A stretch of 14,965 bases of DNA from DASVHF01 sp036382695 (GTDB lineage Bacteria; Patescibacteriota; Microgenomatia; Woykebacterales; RBG-16-39-9b), in the NCBI GenBank assembly GCA_036382695.1, contig DASVHF010000009.1:1-14965 (forward strand), given 5' to 3'. Position numbers and translations under genes: made by a program. Positions within the stretch are counted from its first letter, which is position 1; every line of letters begins with the position of its first letter. Positions 5,958 through 13,872 of the stretch are shown here, one piece after another. The notes under the pieces are model-generated. The model worked only from the letters and a program-made list of their open reading frames with translations. It made no database searches and was not told the DNA's origin.

Positions 5958-6359
5958 ATGGCAGAGATCATTGACCGTTGGCAAGCCCAAGGTTGTGTTG
6001 CATTCCCCTGTGAGGAGGATGCAACTGGGAGTACTCTAGTTGAAAGGACTTTCAGGCAATTAGGGTATAAAGATACTCTTTCAGCAATGATGAACCAACG
6101 CAGGTTTCCTGAAATTGGATTGTGTACTGTCGATTGGGTAAGACCAATTGACGGGTCACAAGATAGGTACCCGCGGTTCCATTTGGAAATCAGCAAAGCG
6201 GTTGTGTCTCAATATACCAATCGGGCTGTGGTTGAAGCAGAGGTTAGAGTACACATCGATGAGCGGCCCCATGTTACAGCCAAGACGGAGTTGGCGGGCC
6301 AGAATTGCTTACGGGAAGTGGAAAGGCTTGAAAAAGACTGTCCAAAGCCAGCAGGTTGA
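5958..6359 (+). CDS. Hypothetical protein, 133 residues
   Basis: No family was recognised. The ATG at 5958 is preceded by AAAGGAG (5945-5951) at a 6-nt distance, one of only two good Shine-Dalgarno sequences in the window. The frame is open upstream to a TTG at 5889 (156 residues), but that codon sits on the putative transcription start. The protein is soluble and mixed alpha/beta by look, with no signal peptide or membrane segment. It has a Cys-rich start (cysteines in GCVAFPCEED), a central FPEIGLCTVDWVRP stretch and a charged C-terminal part (about EVERLEKDC). It stands alone between the rRNA terminator and its own terminator. A tight terminator, ribosome binding site and intact frame support a real gene. 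Confidence 0.7.
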   Translation: MAEIIDRWQAQGCVAFPCEEDATGSTLVERTFRQLGYKDTLSAMMNQRRFPEIGLCTVDWVRPIDGSQDRYPRFHLEISKAVVSQYTNRAVVEAEVRVHIDERPHVTAKTELAGQNCLREVERLEKDCPKPAG

Positions 6360-6391
6360 GAAGCCACCAAAGTTTGGTGGCTTCGTTTCAT
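6360..6391 (+). terminator. Terminator after the unknown gene
   Basis: GAAGCCACCAAA (6360-6371), one base, then TTTGGTGGCTTC (6373-6384): a 12-base perfect inverted repeat starting right after the TGA stop, followed by GTTTCATTT. The T tract is interrupted. Confidence 0.8.
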
Positions 6392-6420
6392 TTGAAATCT
6401 TTCAGCGTCCCAGTTATAAT
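6392..6420 (+). promoter_or_regulatory. Promoter of the rpsA-clpC operon
   Basis: TTGAAA (6392-6397), 17-bp spacer, perfect TATAAT (6415-6420). It predicts a start near 6427 and a leader of about 37 nt. The upstream ATG at 6419 overlaps the -10 box and cannot be the start codon on this transcript. Confidence 0.8.
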
Positions 6421-6463
6421 GTTTTTACTTCTTAAGAAAGGCAGGTTTTTCGTAAAAAACTTT

Positions 6464-7660
6464 ATGGCGGAAAAAGATGAAAAAGATACTTCCTCCCACG
6501 AGTCAAAAATACGAGGACGTGTTTTCTCGACTGAACAACCAGTCTCGAAAATGGCCCAGCTGCTTGCCGAAAGGCAGTGGCAGCCCCGTGTTCTAGCTAA
6601 GGGCGAAGCTGTAGAAGGCGTTATCGCCGGCGTTGTTTCTGACTCAGTTTTAGTTGATATTGGAGCTAAAGCTGAAGGGATGATTCCTCGTAAAGAGCTT
6701 ATTGATTCTGGCGAAAAAATAGAAATAGGGGCTAAAATTTCGGCTGTCGTAGCTCAGACAGAGGGTGATTCAGGGACGGTGGTGCTTACTGTAAAAAAGA
6801 CTGTTGCAGAAAGAGTGTGGGAGCAACTGCAAGAAAAAGCGGAAAGCAACGAGGCAGTTGATGTAAAAGGTGTCGGAAGTAATCGAGGCGGGCTTATCGT
6901 TGAATACAAAGGAATCCGCGGATTTATTCCCTCGTCCCATCTGCTAACAGAAACAAAAAGCGCCGTAAATAAAGGTCTTTCGGCCAAAATAATTGAAGTT
7001 AATAAAAATCTAAATAAATTGGTTTTCTCTGAAAAAGAAGCGGCTGGGGAAAGCCTCCCAAAAATTGAATTGCCTTTTAAAATCGGTGACACACTCCAAG
7101 TCAAAATCTCAAAAATCCTAACCTTCGGCTTACTTGTTTCTTTACCTTCCGGGTCGGATGGGTTAATCCACATTAGCGAGATCTCTTGGAGAAAAGTGGT
7201 CGGTTTGTCGGATAATTTTAAGGAGGGGCAAGAACTGAAAGCGAAGGTGATTTCAATTGACCTAAATACCGCTAGGACTAATTTATCAATTAAGCAACTT
7301 GAGAAAGATCCATGGCGGGAAGCAGCCAAGAAATATAAAGTTGGAGCTACATTTGAGCGACCTGTTACACGATCCACAAGCTACGGTGTTTTTATTGAAT
7401 TAGAAGATGGAATCGAGGGTCTTCTACATAGCTCAAAGATTCCTTATGGTCTGGAACTTAAAAGTGGGGACAAGGTAAAAATTTCTGTTGATCTGTTTAA
7501 TAGTGAGCAAAGAAGAGTTGCCTTGAGGCTTGTAACAGCCCAGGCAGAGAAGGGTAATGGGGCTGGGAAAACTACAACCAAACAAATACGGAATAAAGCA
7601 GAGTCACAAAAAAAATCAAAAGGGACAAAGACAAAGAAGAATGTCAAAAAAACTAACTGA
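6464..7660 (+). CDS. rpsA: 30S ribosomal protein S1
   Basis: A 398-residue protein with four S1 (OB-fold RNA-binding) domains, at about residues 45-112, 128-192, 204-280 and 291-357, followed by a Lys-rich tail (360-398). Domain 3 is the most canonical (FGLLVSLPSGSDGLIHISEIS). Domain 4 carries YGVFIELEDGIEGLLH. S1 binds mRNA on the small subunit and helps load weakly structured or leaderless-poor templates. E. coli S1 has six domains; four is common in Gram-positive and reduced genomes. The frame opens further upstream, but those starts lie in or before the promoter, so ATG 6464 was chosen. No strong Shine-Dalgarno is adjacent. The TGA stop lies 20 nt inside the clpC gene, so the two are translationally coupled. 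Confidence 0.93.
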   Translation: MAEKDEKDTSSHESKIRGRVFSTEQPVSKMAQLLAERQWQPRVLAKGEAVEGVIAGVVSDSVLVDIGAKAEGMIPRKELIDSGEKIEIGAKISAVVAQTEGDSGTVVLTVKKTVAERVWEQLQEKAESNEAVDVKGVGSNRGGLIVEYKGIRGFIPSSHLLTETKSAVNKGLSAKIIEVNKNLNKLVFSEKEAAGESLPKIELPFKIGDTLQVKISKILTFGLLVSLPSGSDGLIHISEISWRKVVGLSDNFKEGQELKAKVISIDLNTARTNLSIKQLEKDPWREAAKKYKVGATFERPVTRSTSYGVFIELEDGIEGLLHSSKIPYGLELKSGDKVKISVDLFNSEQRRVALRLVTAQAEKGNGAGKTTTKQIRNKAESQKKSKGTKTKKNVKKTN

Positions 7661-10070
7661 GAAATTTACTGGTAGGTCAAAGCAGGCTCTTAGCCAAGCA
7701 GCGAAAGAAGCAAAGCAACTAGGAACGGAAGTTGTAGATACCGAGCATATTTTACTTGGCGTTTTGGCTGATGAGTCTTCGGTTGCTTATAAGGTTTTAA
7801 ACTCATTTCAAATTGATAGCGGTCGAGTCAAGGAGTCAATTTTAGCCTCAACTGATGTGCCGGCTAGTGAAAAACAAGGTAAAAAAGCGGAAGGATTTTC
7901 AGAGGCTGCTCAAGAAGCGATCGCAACCGCCGCACTTCAAGCTTATCTTTGGGGCAGCGCCTACGTAGGGACTGAGCATATTCTTTGCGGCTTGGCCAAG
8001 ACCCCTTCTGGGTTGGCCTGCCACATATTAAGAAGTTGGGGGATTAGCTACGATTCACTCAAAAGCCGGGTGGAAAACTACACTCCTATCGCTCAACAAC
8101 AAACAATAACTAAAGAACCGGCCACCCCACTTCTAAATAATTATGGTCGGGATCTTACTGCCTTGGCAAAAACTAGTAGTCTAGACCCAGTTATTTCCCG
8201 TGAGGACGAAATAGTACGTGTTCTTCAAGTCCTCTCTCGCCGAATTAAAAATAACCCCGTTCTTCTTGGTGATGCAGGGGTTGGTAAGACCGCTATTGTC
8301 GAGGGGTTAGCCCAAAGGATTGTTTCTCGTGATGTCCCCCAGAAATTCTTTAATACAAGACTAGTGAGCCTTGATATAAATGCCTTGGTAGCCGGTACAC
8401 GGTTCCGGGGAGATTTCGAAGAAAGAATGCTGGGTATTATCGATGAAATTAAAGGAGCGCAAAACGCAATCCTTTTTATTGATGAGATCCATACTATAGT
8501 AGGAGCAGGAGGAGCAGGTGGAGCATTGGACGCAGCTAATATTTTAAAGCCGGCCCTCTCTCGTGGAGAACTGCGCTGTATTGGGGCAACGACTGCTGAT
8601 GAGTACGCTGAATTTATCGAAGATGATGCGGCTCTGGAACGGCGCTTCCAACCGATATATGTTGGGGAGCCAGATGTGTCAACCACGATCTCCATCTTGA
8701 GTGGTTTGAAGAACCGGTACGAGTCGTATCACGGGGTGAAAATTAAAAAGTCGGCTATAAATACTGCCGCCCGGTTTGCCCATCGTTATTTAGTCGACCG
8801 TCATCTGCCAGATAGTGCTATCGATATTTTGGATGAAGCTGCCAGTAAAAAAACTGTTTCTTTCGGTAGCTTAAACAAAGGTGCAGCTACTCTTGGAGAT
8901 AGATTGGAGCAACTGCGAGCCGAAAAAGACCGTTTGTTGAAGGAAGAAGAATGGCAGGCGGCAACTAGCCTGCGGGAGGAAGAGGAAAAACATAAAAAGA
9001 GGCTCGAACAGTTAACGGGGGAGCAAAAGAAAAACTATTCTGCTTTTATCGACGAAAGGGATATTACCGAAGTCGTTTCGGCAATGACAGGAATACCGGT
9101 GGAAGAATTAACGGCGCCAGAAGCAGCCAAGCTTCTCGAGCTAGAAAAAGCTCTTGCAAGACGGGTGATAGGTCAAAACCATGTGTTGCAACAAGTCGCG
9201 GGAGTTTTGCGCCGCAACCGAGTAGGATTGCGCGATCCGGCTCGACCAACCGGTAGCTTCTTATTCCTGGGAGCTAGTGGGGTTGGCAAGACACTGGTGG
9301 CTCAGACACTTGCAGAGGCCTTATTTGATGACGCGGCTAGTTTGACCCGCTTGGATATGAGTGAATTTTCTGAACGTCACACTGTAGCTAGGTTAGTCGG
9401 AGCACCACCTGGCTATGTTGGTTACGAAGAAGGAGGTGAGCTTACTGAGAAGCTGAGGCGCAGGCCATACAGTGTAATATTGCTAGATGAGATTGAGAAG
9501 GCCCACCCAGAAGTTTTTAATATTCTACTTCAAGTTTTGGACAATGGCCATCTGATGGACGGGAAGGGGAGAACCGTTAATTTCCGGAATACGATTATCA
9601 TCATGACCAGTAATATCGGCAGCCATTTGATTCGCAAAGAAGGCGATATAGGATTTGTTCGAGATAAAGAAAGTGAAAAAGACGCGGAAGCTGCATATCA
9701 AAATATCTCTTCCAAACTTATGGATGAATTGCGGAAAAACTTCAAGCCAGAATTCTTAAACCGAGTTGATTCGACCATAGTCTTCCGGCCATTGAACAAA
9801 ACAACGGTTAAAAGAATAGCCAAACTATTAATAAAAGAAGCAGCAGGTCGGTTAAAAACCGAGCACAAAATGAAGTTAAAAGTTGAACCGGCTGTTTATG
9901 ATTTGCTGGTTGAGAAAGGTTTCTCTGAGGAATACGGTGCGAGAGAAATGCACCGTGCTGTGACTGAAATGATTGAAGACCCTCTCTCAGAAGGAATCTT
10001 AGCCCAAGCGTTAAAGAAGGGCCAAACCGTTTCCTTGGGGGTAGAAAAGGGCCAGATAACCCTCAAATAA
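7641..10070 (+). CDS. clpC: AAA+ unfoldase ClpC, ATPase subunit of Clp protease
   Basis: An 809-residue Hsp100 protein that unfolds substrates and feeds them to ClpP in the cytoplasm. In order: two Clp_N repeats (about 3-140); D1 AAA domain with Walker A GDAGVGKT (210-217) and Walker B FIDE (D281, E282); a middle domain with a UVR-like coiled coil (about 425-465) that marks ClpC rather than ClpB; D2 with Walker A GASGVGKT (544-551), pore loop GYVGY (591-595), Walker B LLDE (D616, E617) and a ClpP-docking IGF tripeptide (670-672). It ends with the C-terminal D2-small domain (EFLNRVD at its start). The ATG at 7641 matches the usual ClpC N-terminus and overlaps rpsA by 20 nt. The Bacillus regulators ctsR, mcsA and mcsB are not upstream, so adaptor and control must differ. 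clpP is not in the window. Confidence 0.96.
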   Translation: MSKKLTEKFTGRSKQALSQAAKEAKQLGTEVVDTEHILLGVLADESSVAYKVLNSFQIDSGRVKESILASTDVPASEKQGKKAEGFSEAAQEAIATAALQAYLWGSAYVGTEHILCGLAKTPSGLACHILRSWGISYDSLKSRVENYTPIAQQQTITKEPATPLLNNYGRDLTALAKTSSLDPVISREDEIVRVLQVLSRRIKNNPVLLGDAGVGKTAIVEGLAQRIVSRDVPQKFFNTRLVSLDINALVAGTRFRGDFEERMLGIIDEIKGAQNAILFIDEIHTIVGAGGAGGALDAANILKPALSRGELRCIGATTADEYAEFIEDDAALERRFQPIYVGEPDVSTTISILSGLKNRYESYHGVKIKKSAINTAARFAHRYLVDRHLPDSAIDILDEAASKKTVSFGSLNKGAATLGDRLEQLRAEKDRLLKEEEWQAATSLREEEEKHKKRLEQLTGEQKKNYSAFIDERDITEVVSAMTGIPVEELTAPEAAKLLELEKALARRVIGQNHVLQQVAGVLRRNRVGLRDPARPTGSFLFLGASGVGKTLVAQTLAEALFDDAASLTRLDMSEFSERHTVARLVGAPPGYVGYEEGGELTEKLRRRPYSVILLDEIEKAHPEVFNILLQVLDNGHLMDGKGRTVNFRNTIIIMTSNIGSHLIRKEGDIGFVRDKESEKDAEAAYQNISSKLMDELRKNFKPEFLNRVDSTIVFRPLNKTTVKRIAKLLIKEAAGRLKTEHKMKLKVEPAVYDLLVEKGFSEEYGAREMHRAVTEMIEDPLSEGILAQALKKGQTVSLGVEKGQITLK

Positions 10071-10091
10071 CCTCTGGCCACCGATAGTATT

Positions 10092-10133
10092 TGCTGCAAA
10101 AAGTATACGATCGTATCAAAAGTGCAGCATTTT
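10092..10133 (+). terminator. Hairpin and T run after clpC
   Basis: TGCTGCA (10092-10098) pairs with TGCAGCA (10123-10129), followed by TTTTC. Nested inside is the perfect palindrome ATACGATCGTAT (10105-10116). A second hairpin GCCAAATC/GATTTGGC (10155-10171) follows. The T run is short, so termination may be partial. Confidence 0.5.
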
Positions 10134-10193
10134 CAAATGATGGACACCATGCTCGCCAAATCTGATTTGGCTCGTAAGGCGGTTTCGGCTTTT

Positions 10194-10221
10194 AACTTGT
10201 TACTTGTTACTTTTTGCTGTT
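10194..10221 (+). repeat. Heptad half-array over the radA promoter
   Basis: AACTTGT, TACTTGT, TACTTTT, TGCTGTT: four gapless 7-mers of the same word as the right arm at 5511-5538. It covers the -35 and the spacer of the radA promoter. No matching left arm was found upstream. Confidence 0.6.
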
Positions 10222-10226
10222 AGAAT
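10197..10226 (+). promoter_or_regulatory. Promoter of radA
   Basis: TTGTTA (10197-10202), 18-bp spacer, TAGAAT (10221-10226). The start codon follows the -10 box by 9 nt with no Shine-Dalgarno, so the mRNA should be leaderless. Confidence 0.6.
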
Positions 10227-10235
10227 GGTCGGGTA

Positions 10236-11546
10236 ATGGCAAAAGGGTCTTCTGTGTACATCTGCCAACAATGTGGATATCAATCACCTTCGTATTTAGG
10301 TAAATGTCCAAATTGCGACTCGTGGAGTAGTCTGGTTGAAACTATTGTTGCAGAAAGTAGAGAGCAGAAGGTAGTTAGCAGGGGGGTTGGTGTAGTTAGG
10401 CCCCAAAGGCTCTCTGAGGCGGTGAAAAAACCTCTACGCCGCTTTCAAACAGGCGTTTCTGAACTGGACAGAGTTCTTGGTGGAGGGATTGTTCCAGGCA
10501 GCTTGGTACTTTTGGCCGGGGACCCAGGGATCGGAAAATCCACACTTCTGCTGCAAATTGCTAGTTTCTTCAAAACACTCTATATCTCCGGTGAAGAAAG
10601 CATCCAGCAGGTTAAATTGCGTTTTGATCGATTGGGAAAAACCGCGAAGAACCTATTCATTTTTACTGAAACGGATGTTGACCAGATTTTAGAAGTAGCT
10701 AGGACTGACGATTATCAGATTTTGGTAGTGGATTCTATCCAAACTACCGTGACGAGCGATCTAACTAGTGCTACTGGCAGTATTGGTCAGGTAAGAGAGA
10801 CGGCCTACAGACTGCAGAGGTTGGCAAAAGCGGGCAAGACAGCCGTCTTCTTGGTTGGTCACGTGACCAAAGAGGGTGCAATCGCTGGCCCCAAGGTTTT
10901 AGAGCATCTCGTCGACACGGTTTTGTACCTACAGGGCGATCAAAGTAGCTCATTTCGTATCCTCTCTGCGACAAAAAATAGGTTTGGGCCAATTGATGAG
11001 ATCGGAGTTTTCGAGATGAGAGAGGATGGCATGGTCGAGGTGAAAAACCCCTCTAAAGAATTCCTATCTTCGCGTATTTCTGCACCGGGCTCTATTGTCG
11101 TGCCTGTTATGGAGGGTTCACGACCAATCTTAACTGAAGTGCAGGCTCTGACAAGCCAGACCAATTTCGGTCTGCCTGTTCGGCGTGGGTCAGGCATAGG
11201 CCAAAACCGACTGCAGATATTGGTAGCTACTCTAACGAAGCGAGCAGGAGTCTCCTTAGCAAATCAAGATATATTTGTAAACCTCGCAGGTGGCCTGCAG
11301 GTGAAAGAGAGAGGTATAGACCTCGGTGTTTGTTTAGCTATTGCATCTAGTGCGCAAGATGCGCTAATATCTAAAGACACAGCCGCAGTTGGGGAGGTCG
11401 GACTTCTTGGTGAAGTACGTGCAACCCCAAACGAAGAGAAGCGACTGCAAGAAGCAAGAAAGCTTGGCTTCAAAAAGTTTATGACTAGCAAGCAGGTGAG
11501 AACTCTACGTGAAGCTATAAAGCTTGCGTTAAACTTAAAAAGTTAA
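10236..11546 (+). CDS. radA: DNA repair ATPase RadA (Sms)
   Basis: A 436-residue RecA-like protein that drives branch migration in recombinational repair. N-terminal zinc finger C10-C13/C24-C27; RecA-type ATPase with Walker A GDPGIGKST (95-103) and Walker B ILVVDS (D166); the RadA-specific KNRFG motif (247-251); and a C-terminal Lon-protease-like domain (about 275-430) without peptidase function in this family. Length is normal, about 450 in other bacteria. The ATG lies 9 nt after a -10 box, giving a leaderless transcript. It follows clpC and precedes the YacL-like gene, as in the Bacillus clpC-radA-disA-yacL cluster, with disA missing. Confidence 0.96.
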   Translation: MAKGSSVYICQQCGYQSPSYLGKCPNCDSWSSLVETIVAESREQKVVSRGVGVVRPQRLSEAVKKPLRRFQTGVSELDRVLGGGIVPGSLVLLAGDPGIGKSTLLLQIASFFKTLYISGEESIQQVKLRFDRLGKTAKNLFIFTETDVDQILEVARTDDYQILVVDSIQTTVTSDLTSATGSIGQVRETAYRLQRLAKAGKTAVFLVGHVTKEGAIAGPKVLEHLVDTVLYLQGDQSSSFRILSATKNRFGPIDEIGVFEMREDGMVEVKNPSKEFLSSRISAPGSIVVPVMEGSRPILTEVQALTSQTNFGLPVRRGSGIGQNRLQILVATLTKRAGVSLANQDIFVNLAGGLQVKERGIDLGVCLAIASSAQDALISKDTAAVGEVGLLGEVRATPNEEKRLQEARKLGFKKFMTSKQVRTLREAIKLALNLKS

Positions 11547-11549
11547 TAG

Positions 11550-11610
11550 TAGAGGTTGGGGTTTATCTAGCAACTACGGACTTATCCTTCTTACTTTCCT
11601 CCAGCCTCTA
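11550..11610 (+). promoter_or_regulatory. Long hairpin between radA and the yacL-like gene
   Basis: TAGAGGTTGGGG (11550-11561) pairs with CTCCAGCCTCTA (11599-11610) over 12 bp with two G-T pairs, ending one base before the ribosome binding site AAAGGA (11612-11617). It could expose or hide that site. No T run follows, so it is not a typical terminator. Confidence 0.45.
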
Positions 11611-11626
11611 GAAAGGAATCATCCAA

Positions 11627-12574
11627 GTGAATATTCAAATACTTTTTCGTGTAACTCTCGGTGTCGGCTTTGCCGCTCTAGGTTACTTTGTCTCTGATCG
11701 TTTCCTCAACATAGCAGACCCAGGGGTCAAAACAGGTATGAGCGTAATTATTACAGTAGCTTCAGGAGCGGCTGGGGTTTTTCTAGTTCCCCTGATAAGC
11801 CGTTGGATAGGTTATTGGAGTAGTGTTTTTGCTCAAAGAATAGCCAATGAGGTAATCTCACAACTACGCTTGCCGACTTTAAGTGACGTGCGCGAGTTAC
11901 CTGGTAGAATACCAAGGCCAGGTGGTAAGAAGAAAGAAGAGGCCGGGTTTATAAACCCAATCCTCGTCGATACCAGTGCGCTGATTGATGGTAGGGTGGC
12001 TGATGTGGCTGAGAGCGGGTTTTTATATGGTACTTTGATTGTACCGCAGTTTATTTTGTCGGAACTCCAACATATCGCTGATGCTTCAAACGCGCTACGT
12101 CGAGGAAGAGGAAGAAGAGGGTTAGAAGTGTTGGAAGGCTTGAAACGCTCAAAGCAAGTAAAGACAGTCATTTATGATGTTAGCGATCCTAAGGGTAAGA
12201 ACATTGACGAAAAGTTACTAAACTTAGCTAAAGCGCTAAAAGCAAAGATTCTCACCACGGATTTTAATCTCAATAAAGTAGCCACCGTGTCTGGTATAAA
12301 GATTCTAAACATTAACGAGCTTGTCAACTTACTAAAAACCACTTTGTTGCCTGGGGAGCAGCTTGAGGTGAACGTAATTTCCGGAGGCAAGGAAAAGACT
12401 CAAGGTGTGGGCTACTTATCTGATGGTACGATGATCGTCGTTGAAAATGGAGCGAGGTTTATTGGCAAGAGCGCCCCGACGGTAGTTTTACGAGTACTGC
12501 AAACAGCTGCCGGTAGGATGATTTTTACTCAGGTTGACGAAAAAGAAAAGAAACAGGGGAAAGCAGAGATTTAG
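11627..12574 (+). CDS. yacL: YacL-like membrane protein with PIN and TRAM domains
   Basis: A 315-residue protein starting at GTG, ten bases after AAAGGA (11612-11617). Two N-terminal membrane helices (about 4-22 and 38-56) anchor a cytoplasmic PIN nuclease-like domain (about 112-225). Its acidic residues are D115 and D121 (in VDTSALIDGR), E146 (LSEL) and the aspartate of TTDFN near 216. A C-terminal TRAM domain follows (about 240-300, GVGYLSDGTMIVVENG), which typically binds RNA. The family is known from Bacillus YacL; PIN-domain proteins are usually ribonucleases, but the target here is unknown. The tail is Lys/Glu-rich. Its position after radA matches the Firmicute order without disA, supporting orthology. 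Confidence 0.9.
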   Translation: MNIQILFRVTLGVGFAALGYFVSDRFLNIADPGVKTGMSVIITVASGAAGVFLVPLISRWIGYWSSVFAQRIANEVISQLRLPTLSDVRELPGRIPRPGGKKKEEAGFINPILVDTSALIDGRVADVAESGFLYGTLIVPQFILSELQHIADASNALRRGRGRRGLEVLEGLKRSKQVKTVIYDVSDPKGKNIDEKLLNLAKALKAKILTTDFNLNKVATVSGIKILNINELVNLLKTTLLPGEQLEVNVISGGKEKTQGVGYLSDGTMIVVENGARFIGKSAPTVVLRVLQTAAGRMIFTQVDEKEKKQGKAEI

Positions 12575-12800
12575 TGAAAGGATAGAATCGTCTTTCTCGA
12601 ACACACAATCCCAACCTTCTTAAATCTGCAGATGTAGCGTTTAAACCGTATAAAAATTCCCGTAACGAGAATTAATGATTCCCGCAAGCAGTTAAACAAG
12701 CTAAAATGGAACCTAAATACACTATGGGTTCCATGATTATTCAGGCTATATTTTTCTATAGGATGAAAAAACTTGACAAAAAGAGGTTCTTGTGAGAAAC
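12575..12800 (+). other. Gene-free stretch after the yacL-like gene
   Basis: No convincing reading frame. ATGGAACC/GGTTCCAT (12706-12713 with 12727-12734) is a perfect 8-bp hairpin with a 13-nt loop. It lacks an immediate T run but ATATTTTTCTATA follows 14 nt later. TTGACA (12773-12778) is a consensus -35; the -10 at 17 bp spacing is only GAAACT (12796-12801). Confidence 0.5.
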
Positions 12801-12802
12801 TA

Positions 12803-13009
12803 GGATCGTTACAAGGTACTGCCTTGATCCCCGAAAGGGGTAAATGGTAGGTCCTCGGTCACAATCTTTGGGCAGGGGATTGTGGCGCCCCGAGTCTTAC
12901 TCGGGGAGGAATTATCCGAAAGCGGTATAAAACGAAACACCGCCATGGTCGGAAGGACTTTGACACCGATGGCAGTGTTTCGAAGAGTACATCTGGACAG
13001 CAGGTGTAC
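12803..13009 (+). ncRNA. Candidate structured RNA of unknown class
   Basis: A tight chain of hairpins on one strand: GGAT-CAAGG/CCTTG-ATCC (12803-12830), CCCC-GAAA-GGGG (12829-12840), CACAATC/GATTGTG (12860-12884), CCCCGAG/CTCGGGG (12888-12906), TTATCCG/CGGTATAA (about 12912-12930), a 14-base stem with one mismatch between CGAAACACCGCCAT (12933-12946) and ATGGCAGTGTTTCG (12969-12982), and GTACATCTG/CAGGTGTAC (12987-13009) followed by AATTTATTTT, which may terminate it. A TTGACA lies 25 nt upstream. It does not show the conserved cores of RNase P RNA, tmRNA, SRP RNA or common riboswitches. The 61-codon frame across it ignores these structures. Confidence 0.5.
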
Positions 13010-13181
13010 TGATCAATTTATTTTAAACATAAAGGGTGATAAGAAATCAAGTCTGAAGTTGTTTTAGTAGATTTTGACAAGCAGGCACTATAACAAATTG
13101 TATAAATAATATTTCACTAGAGACTATTTTTTGAGTAGATAATTTGTTCATCCAGCCTCGAAAAATGGCCGTGGAGATCAC

Positions 13182-13281
13182 CCCCGGCGTCTGGTTTGAC
13201 CACGTACAAAATCGCCAACAGACCCCGGCGTCTGGTTTGGGGTAACACTCATACTGGACGCTGAGGTTTGCTGGCGATTTC
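13182..13281 (+). repeat. Direct repeat plus long imperfect hairpin
   Basis: CCCCGGCGTCTGGTTTG occurs twice, 41 nt apart (13182-13198, 13223-13239). AAATCGCCAACAGACC (from 13209) pairs with GGTTTGCTGGCGATTT (up to about 13281) over 16 positions with about two mismatches. The enclosed GGCGTC/GACGCT makes an inner stem. A T-rich stretch CGTTTTTACG follows. It looks like a structured RNA or a nested repeat rather than a gene. Confidence 0.55.
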
Positions 13282-13296
13282 GTTTTTACGAATGAG

Positions 13297-13344
13297 CACG
13301 CGAGAGTACGTAAGAAACTGAAAGTTTCGGACATACGGAGCGTG
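13297..13344 (+). repeat. Structured repeat element, copy B
   Basis: CACGC/GCGTG outer stem (13297-13301, 13340-13344), GTAC/ATAC middle, GAAACT/AGTTTC inner hairpin with GAA loop (13314-13328), and the shared GAGAGTAC and TACGGAG words. ATATTTTTATTTT follows. Confidence 0.65.
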
Positions 13345-13431
13345 ATATTTTTATTTTGGCGTAGTTTTGTAAAAACGCAGCATGCGGCAGCGTGCTATTT
13401 TTACGTGGCAGGGGTACCACTCTAGGAACAC

Positions 13432-13482
13432 AGCAGCCGGGAGTACTGAGAAACTGGTAAGTTTCAAGGTACGGAGGATGCT
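13432..13482 (+). repeat. Structured repeat element, copy C
   Basis: AGCA/TGCT outer stem (13432-13435, 13479-13482), GTAC/GTAC middle (13443-13446, 13469-13472), GAAACT/AGTTTC inner hairpin (13450-13465), with GGGAGTACTGAG and TACGGAGG as in copies A and B. Stem bases differ between copies while pairing is kept. Confidence 0.65.
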
Positions 13483-13498
13483 ATACTGGACGCTGAGG

Positions 13499-13739
13499 AC
13501 TGTCTGCGAGTTTTTTATTACAAAGCTAATCCCTCATGTCAATAAAAATCAACACTTTAGTGCTCTTCTACGATATTTCCTTAAATATTTAAAAAATGCC
13601 CTAGTTCAAGTAAATAGACTGCTTTGCATCCTGCGTCGTTTCACTCCTAAGTCGTTAGACTATACTTGAACGTAAGACATGAGAATACCTGAAAAATCAA
13701 GCAGCTGCGAAGATTTTGAAGTTATGTAGTGGCTTATAG
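13499..13739 (+). other. A+T-rich stretch, nothing recognised
   Basis: No gene, RNA or repeat was recognised. A 95-codon frame crosses from 13382 but covers the repeats upstream, has no ribosome binding site and no recognisable protein features. Confidence 0.5.
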
Positions 13740-13768
13740 TTGACAAATTACCAATTTAGTTATACAAT
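13740..13768 (+). promoter_or_regulatory. Consensus promoter before the surface protein gene
   Basis: Perfect TTGACA (13740-13745), exactly 17 bp, TACAAT (13763-13768). The predicted transcript starts near 13775 and meets an intrinsic terminator within about 25-45 nt, then a leader of about 70 nt before the start codon. Confidence 0.8.
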
Positions 13769-13798
13769 CAGCGCCGACTTATAAAATGATAGCAAAGG

Positions 13799-13819
13799 CT
13801 GCCTGCCAGGCAGTTTTTT
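13799..13819 (+). terminator. Intrinsic terminator in the leader of the surface protein gene
   Basis: CTGCCT-GCC-AGGCAG followed by TTTTTT (13814-13819). It lies between the consensus promoter and the gene, so it would stop most transcripts unless read through or bypassed. Confidence 0.75.
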
Positions 13820-13872
13820 GTTCGCACCTTGATAATCCTTAAGGCAACAAAACATCGGCAAGAGACTAGTGC

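Larger units (their letters stand above)
13251..13498 (+). repeat. Direct repeat pair ATACTGGACGCTGAGG
   Basis: The 16-mer occurs at 13251-13266 and at 13483-13498. The first copy is inside the long hairpin, the second directly behind structured element copy C. Structured copy B and the hairpin AGCATG/CGTGCT (13379-13396, followed by ATTTTTA) lie between them. Confidence 0.7.

Noticed and set aside
12803..13009. RNase P RNA, tmRNA, SRP RNA or a common riboswitch
   Set aside because: A GGAAGGA word resembles the SRP tetraloop and GAGGAA resembles RNase P, but the other conserved core parts (SRP AGCAG side, RNase P ACAGA and AGTCC, tmRNA ends) are missing.
12882..13067. 61-codon plus-strand frame
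   Set aside because: It runs across the stems of the candidate structured RNA and has no recognisable protein character.
13182..13239. CRISPR array
   Set aside because: Only two copies of a 17-mer, no further regularly spaced repeats and no cas genes in the window.
13047..13334. 95-codon minus-strand frame
   Set aside because: It covers the direct repeats and hairpins; composition follows the repeats and there is no ribosome binding site.
13382..13669. 95-codon plus-strand frame
   Set aside because: It starts in a hairpin and crosses structured copy C; no ribosome binding site and no known motif.
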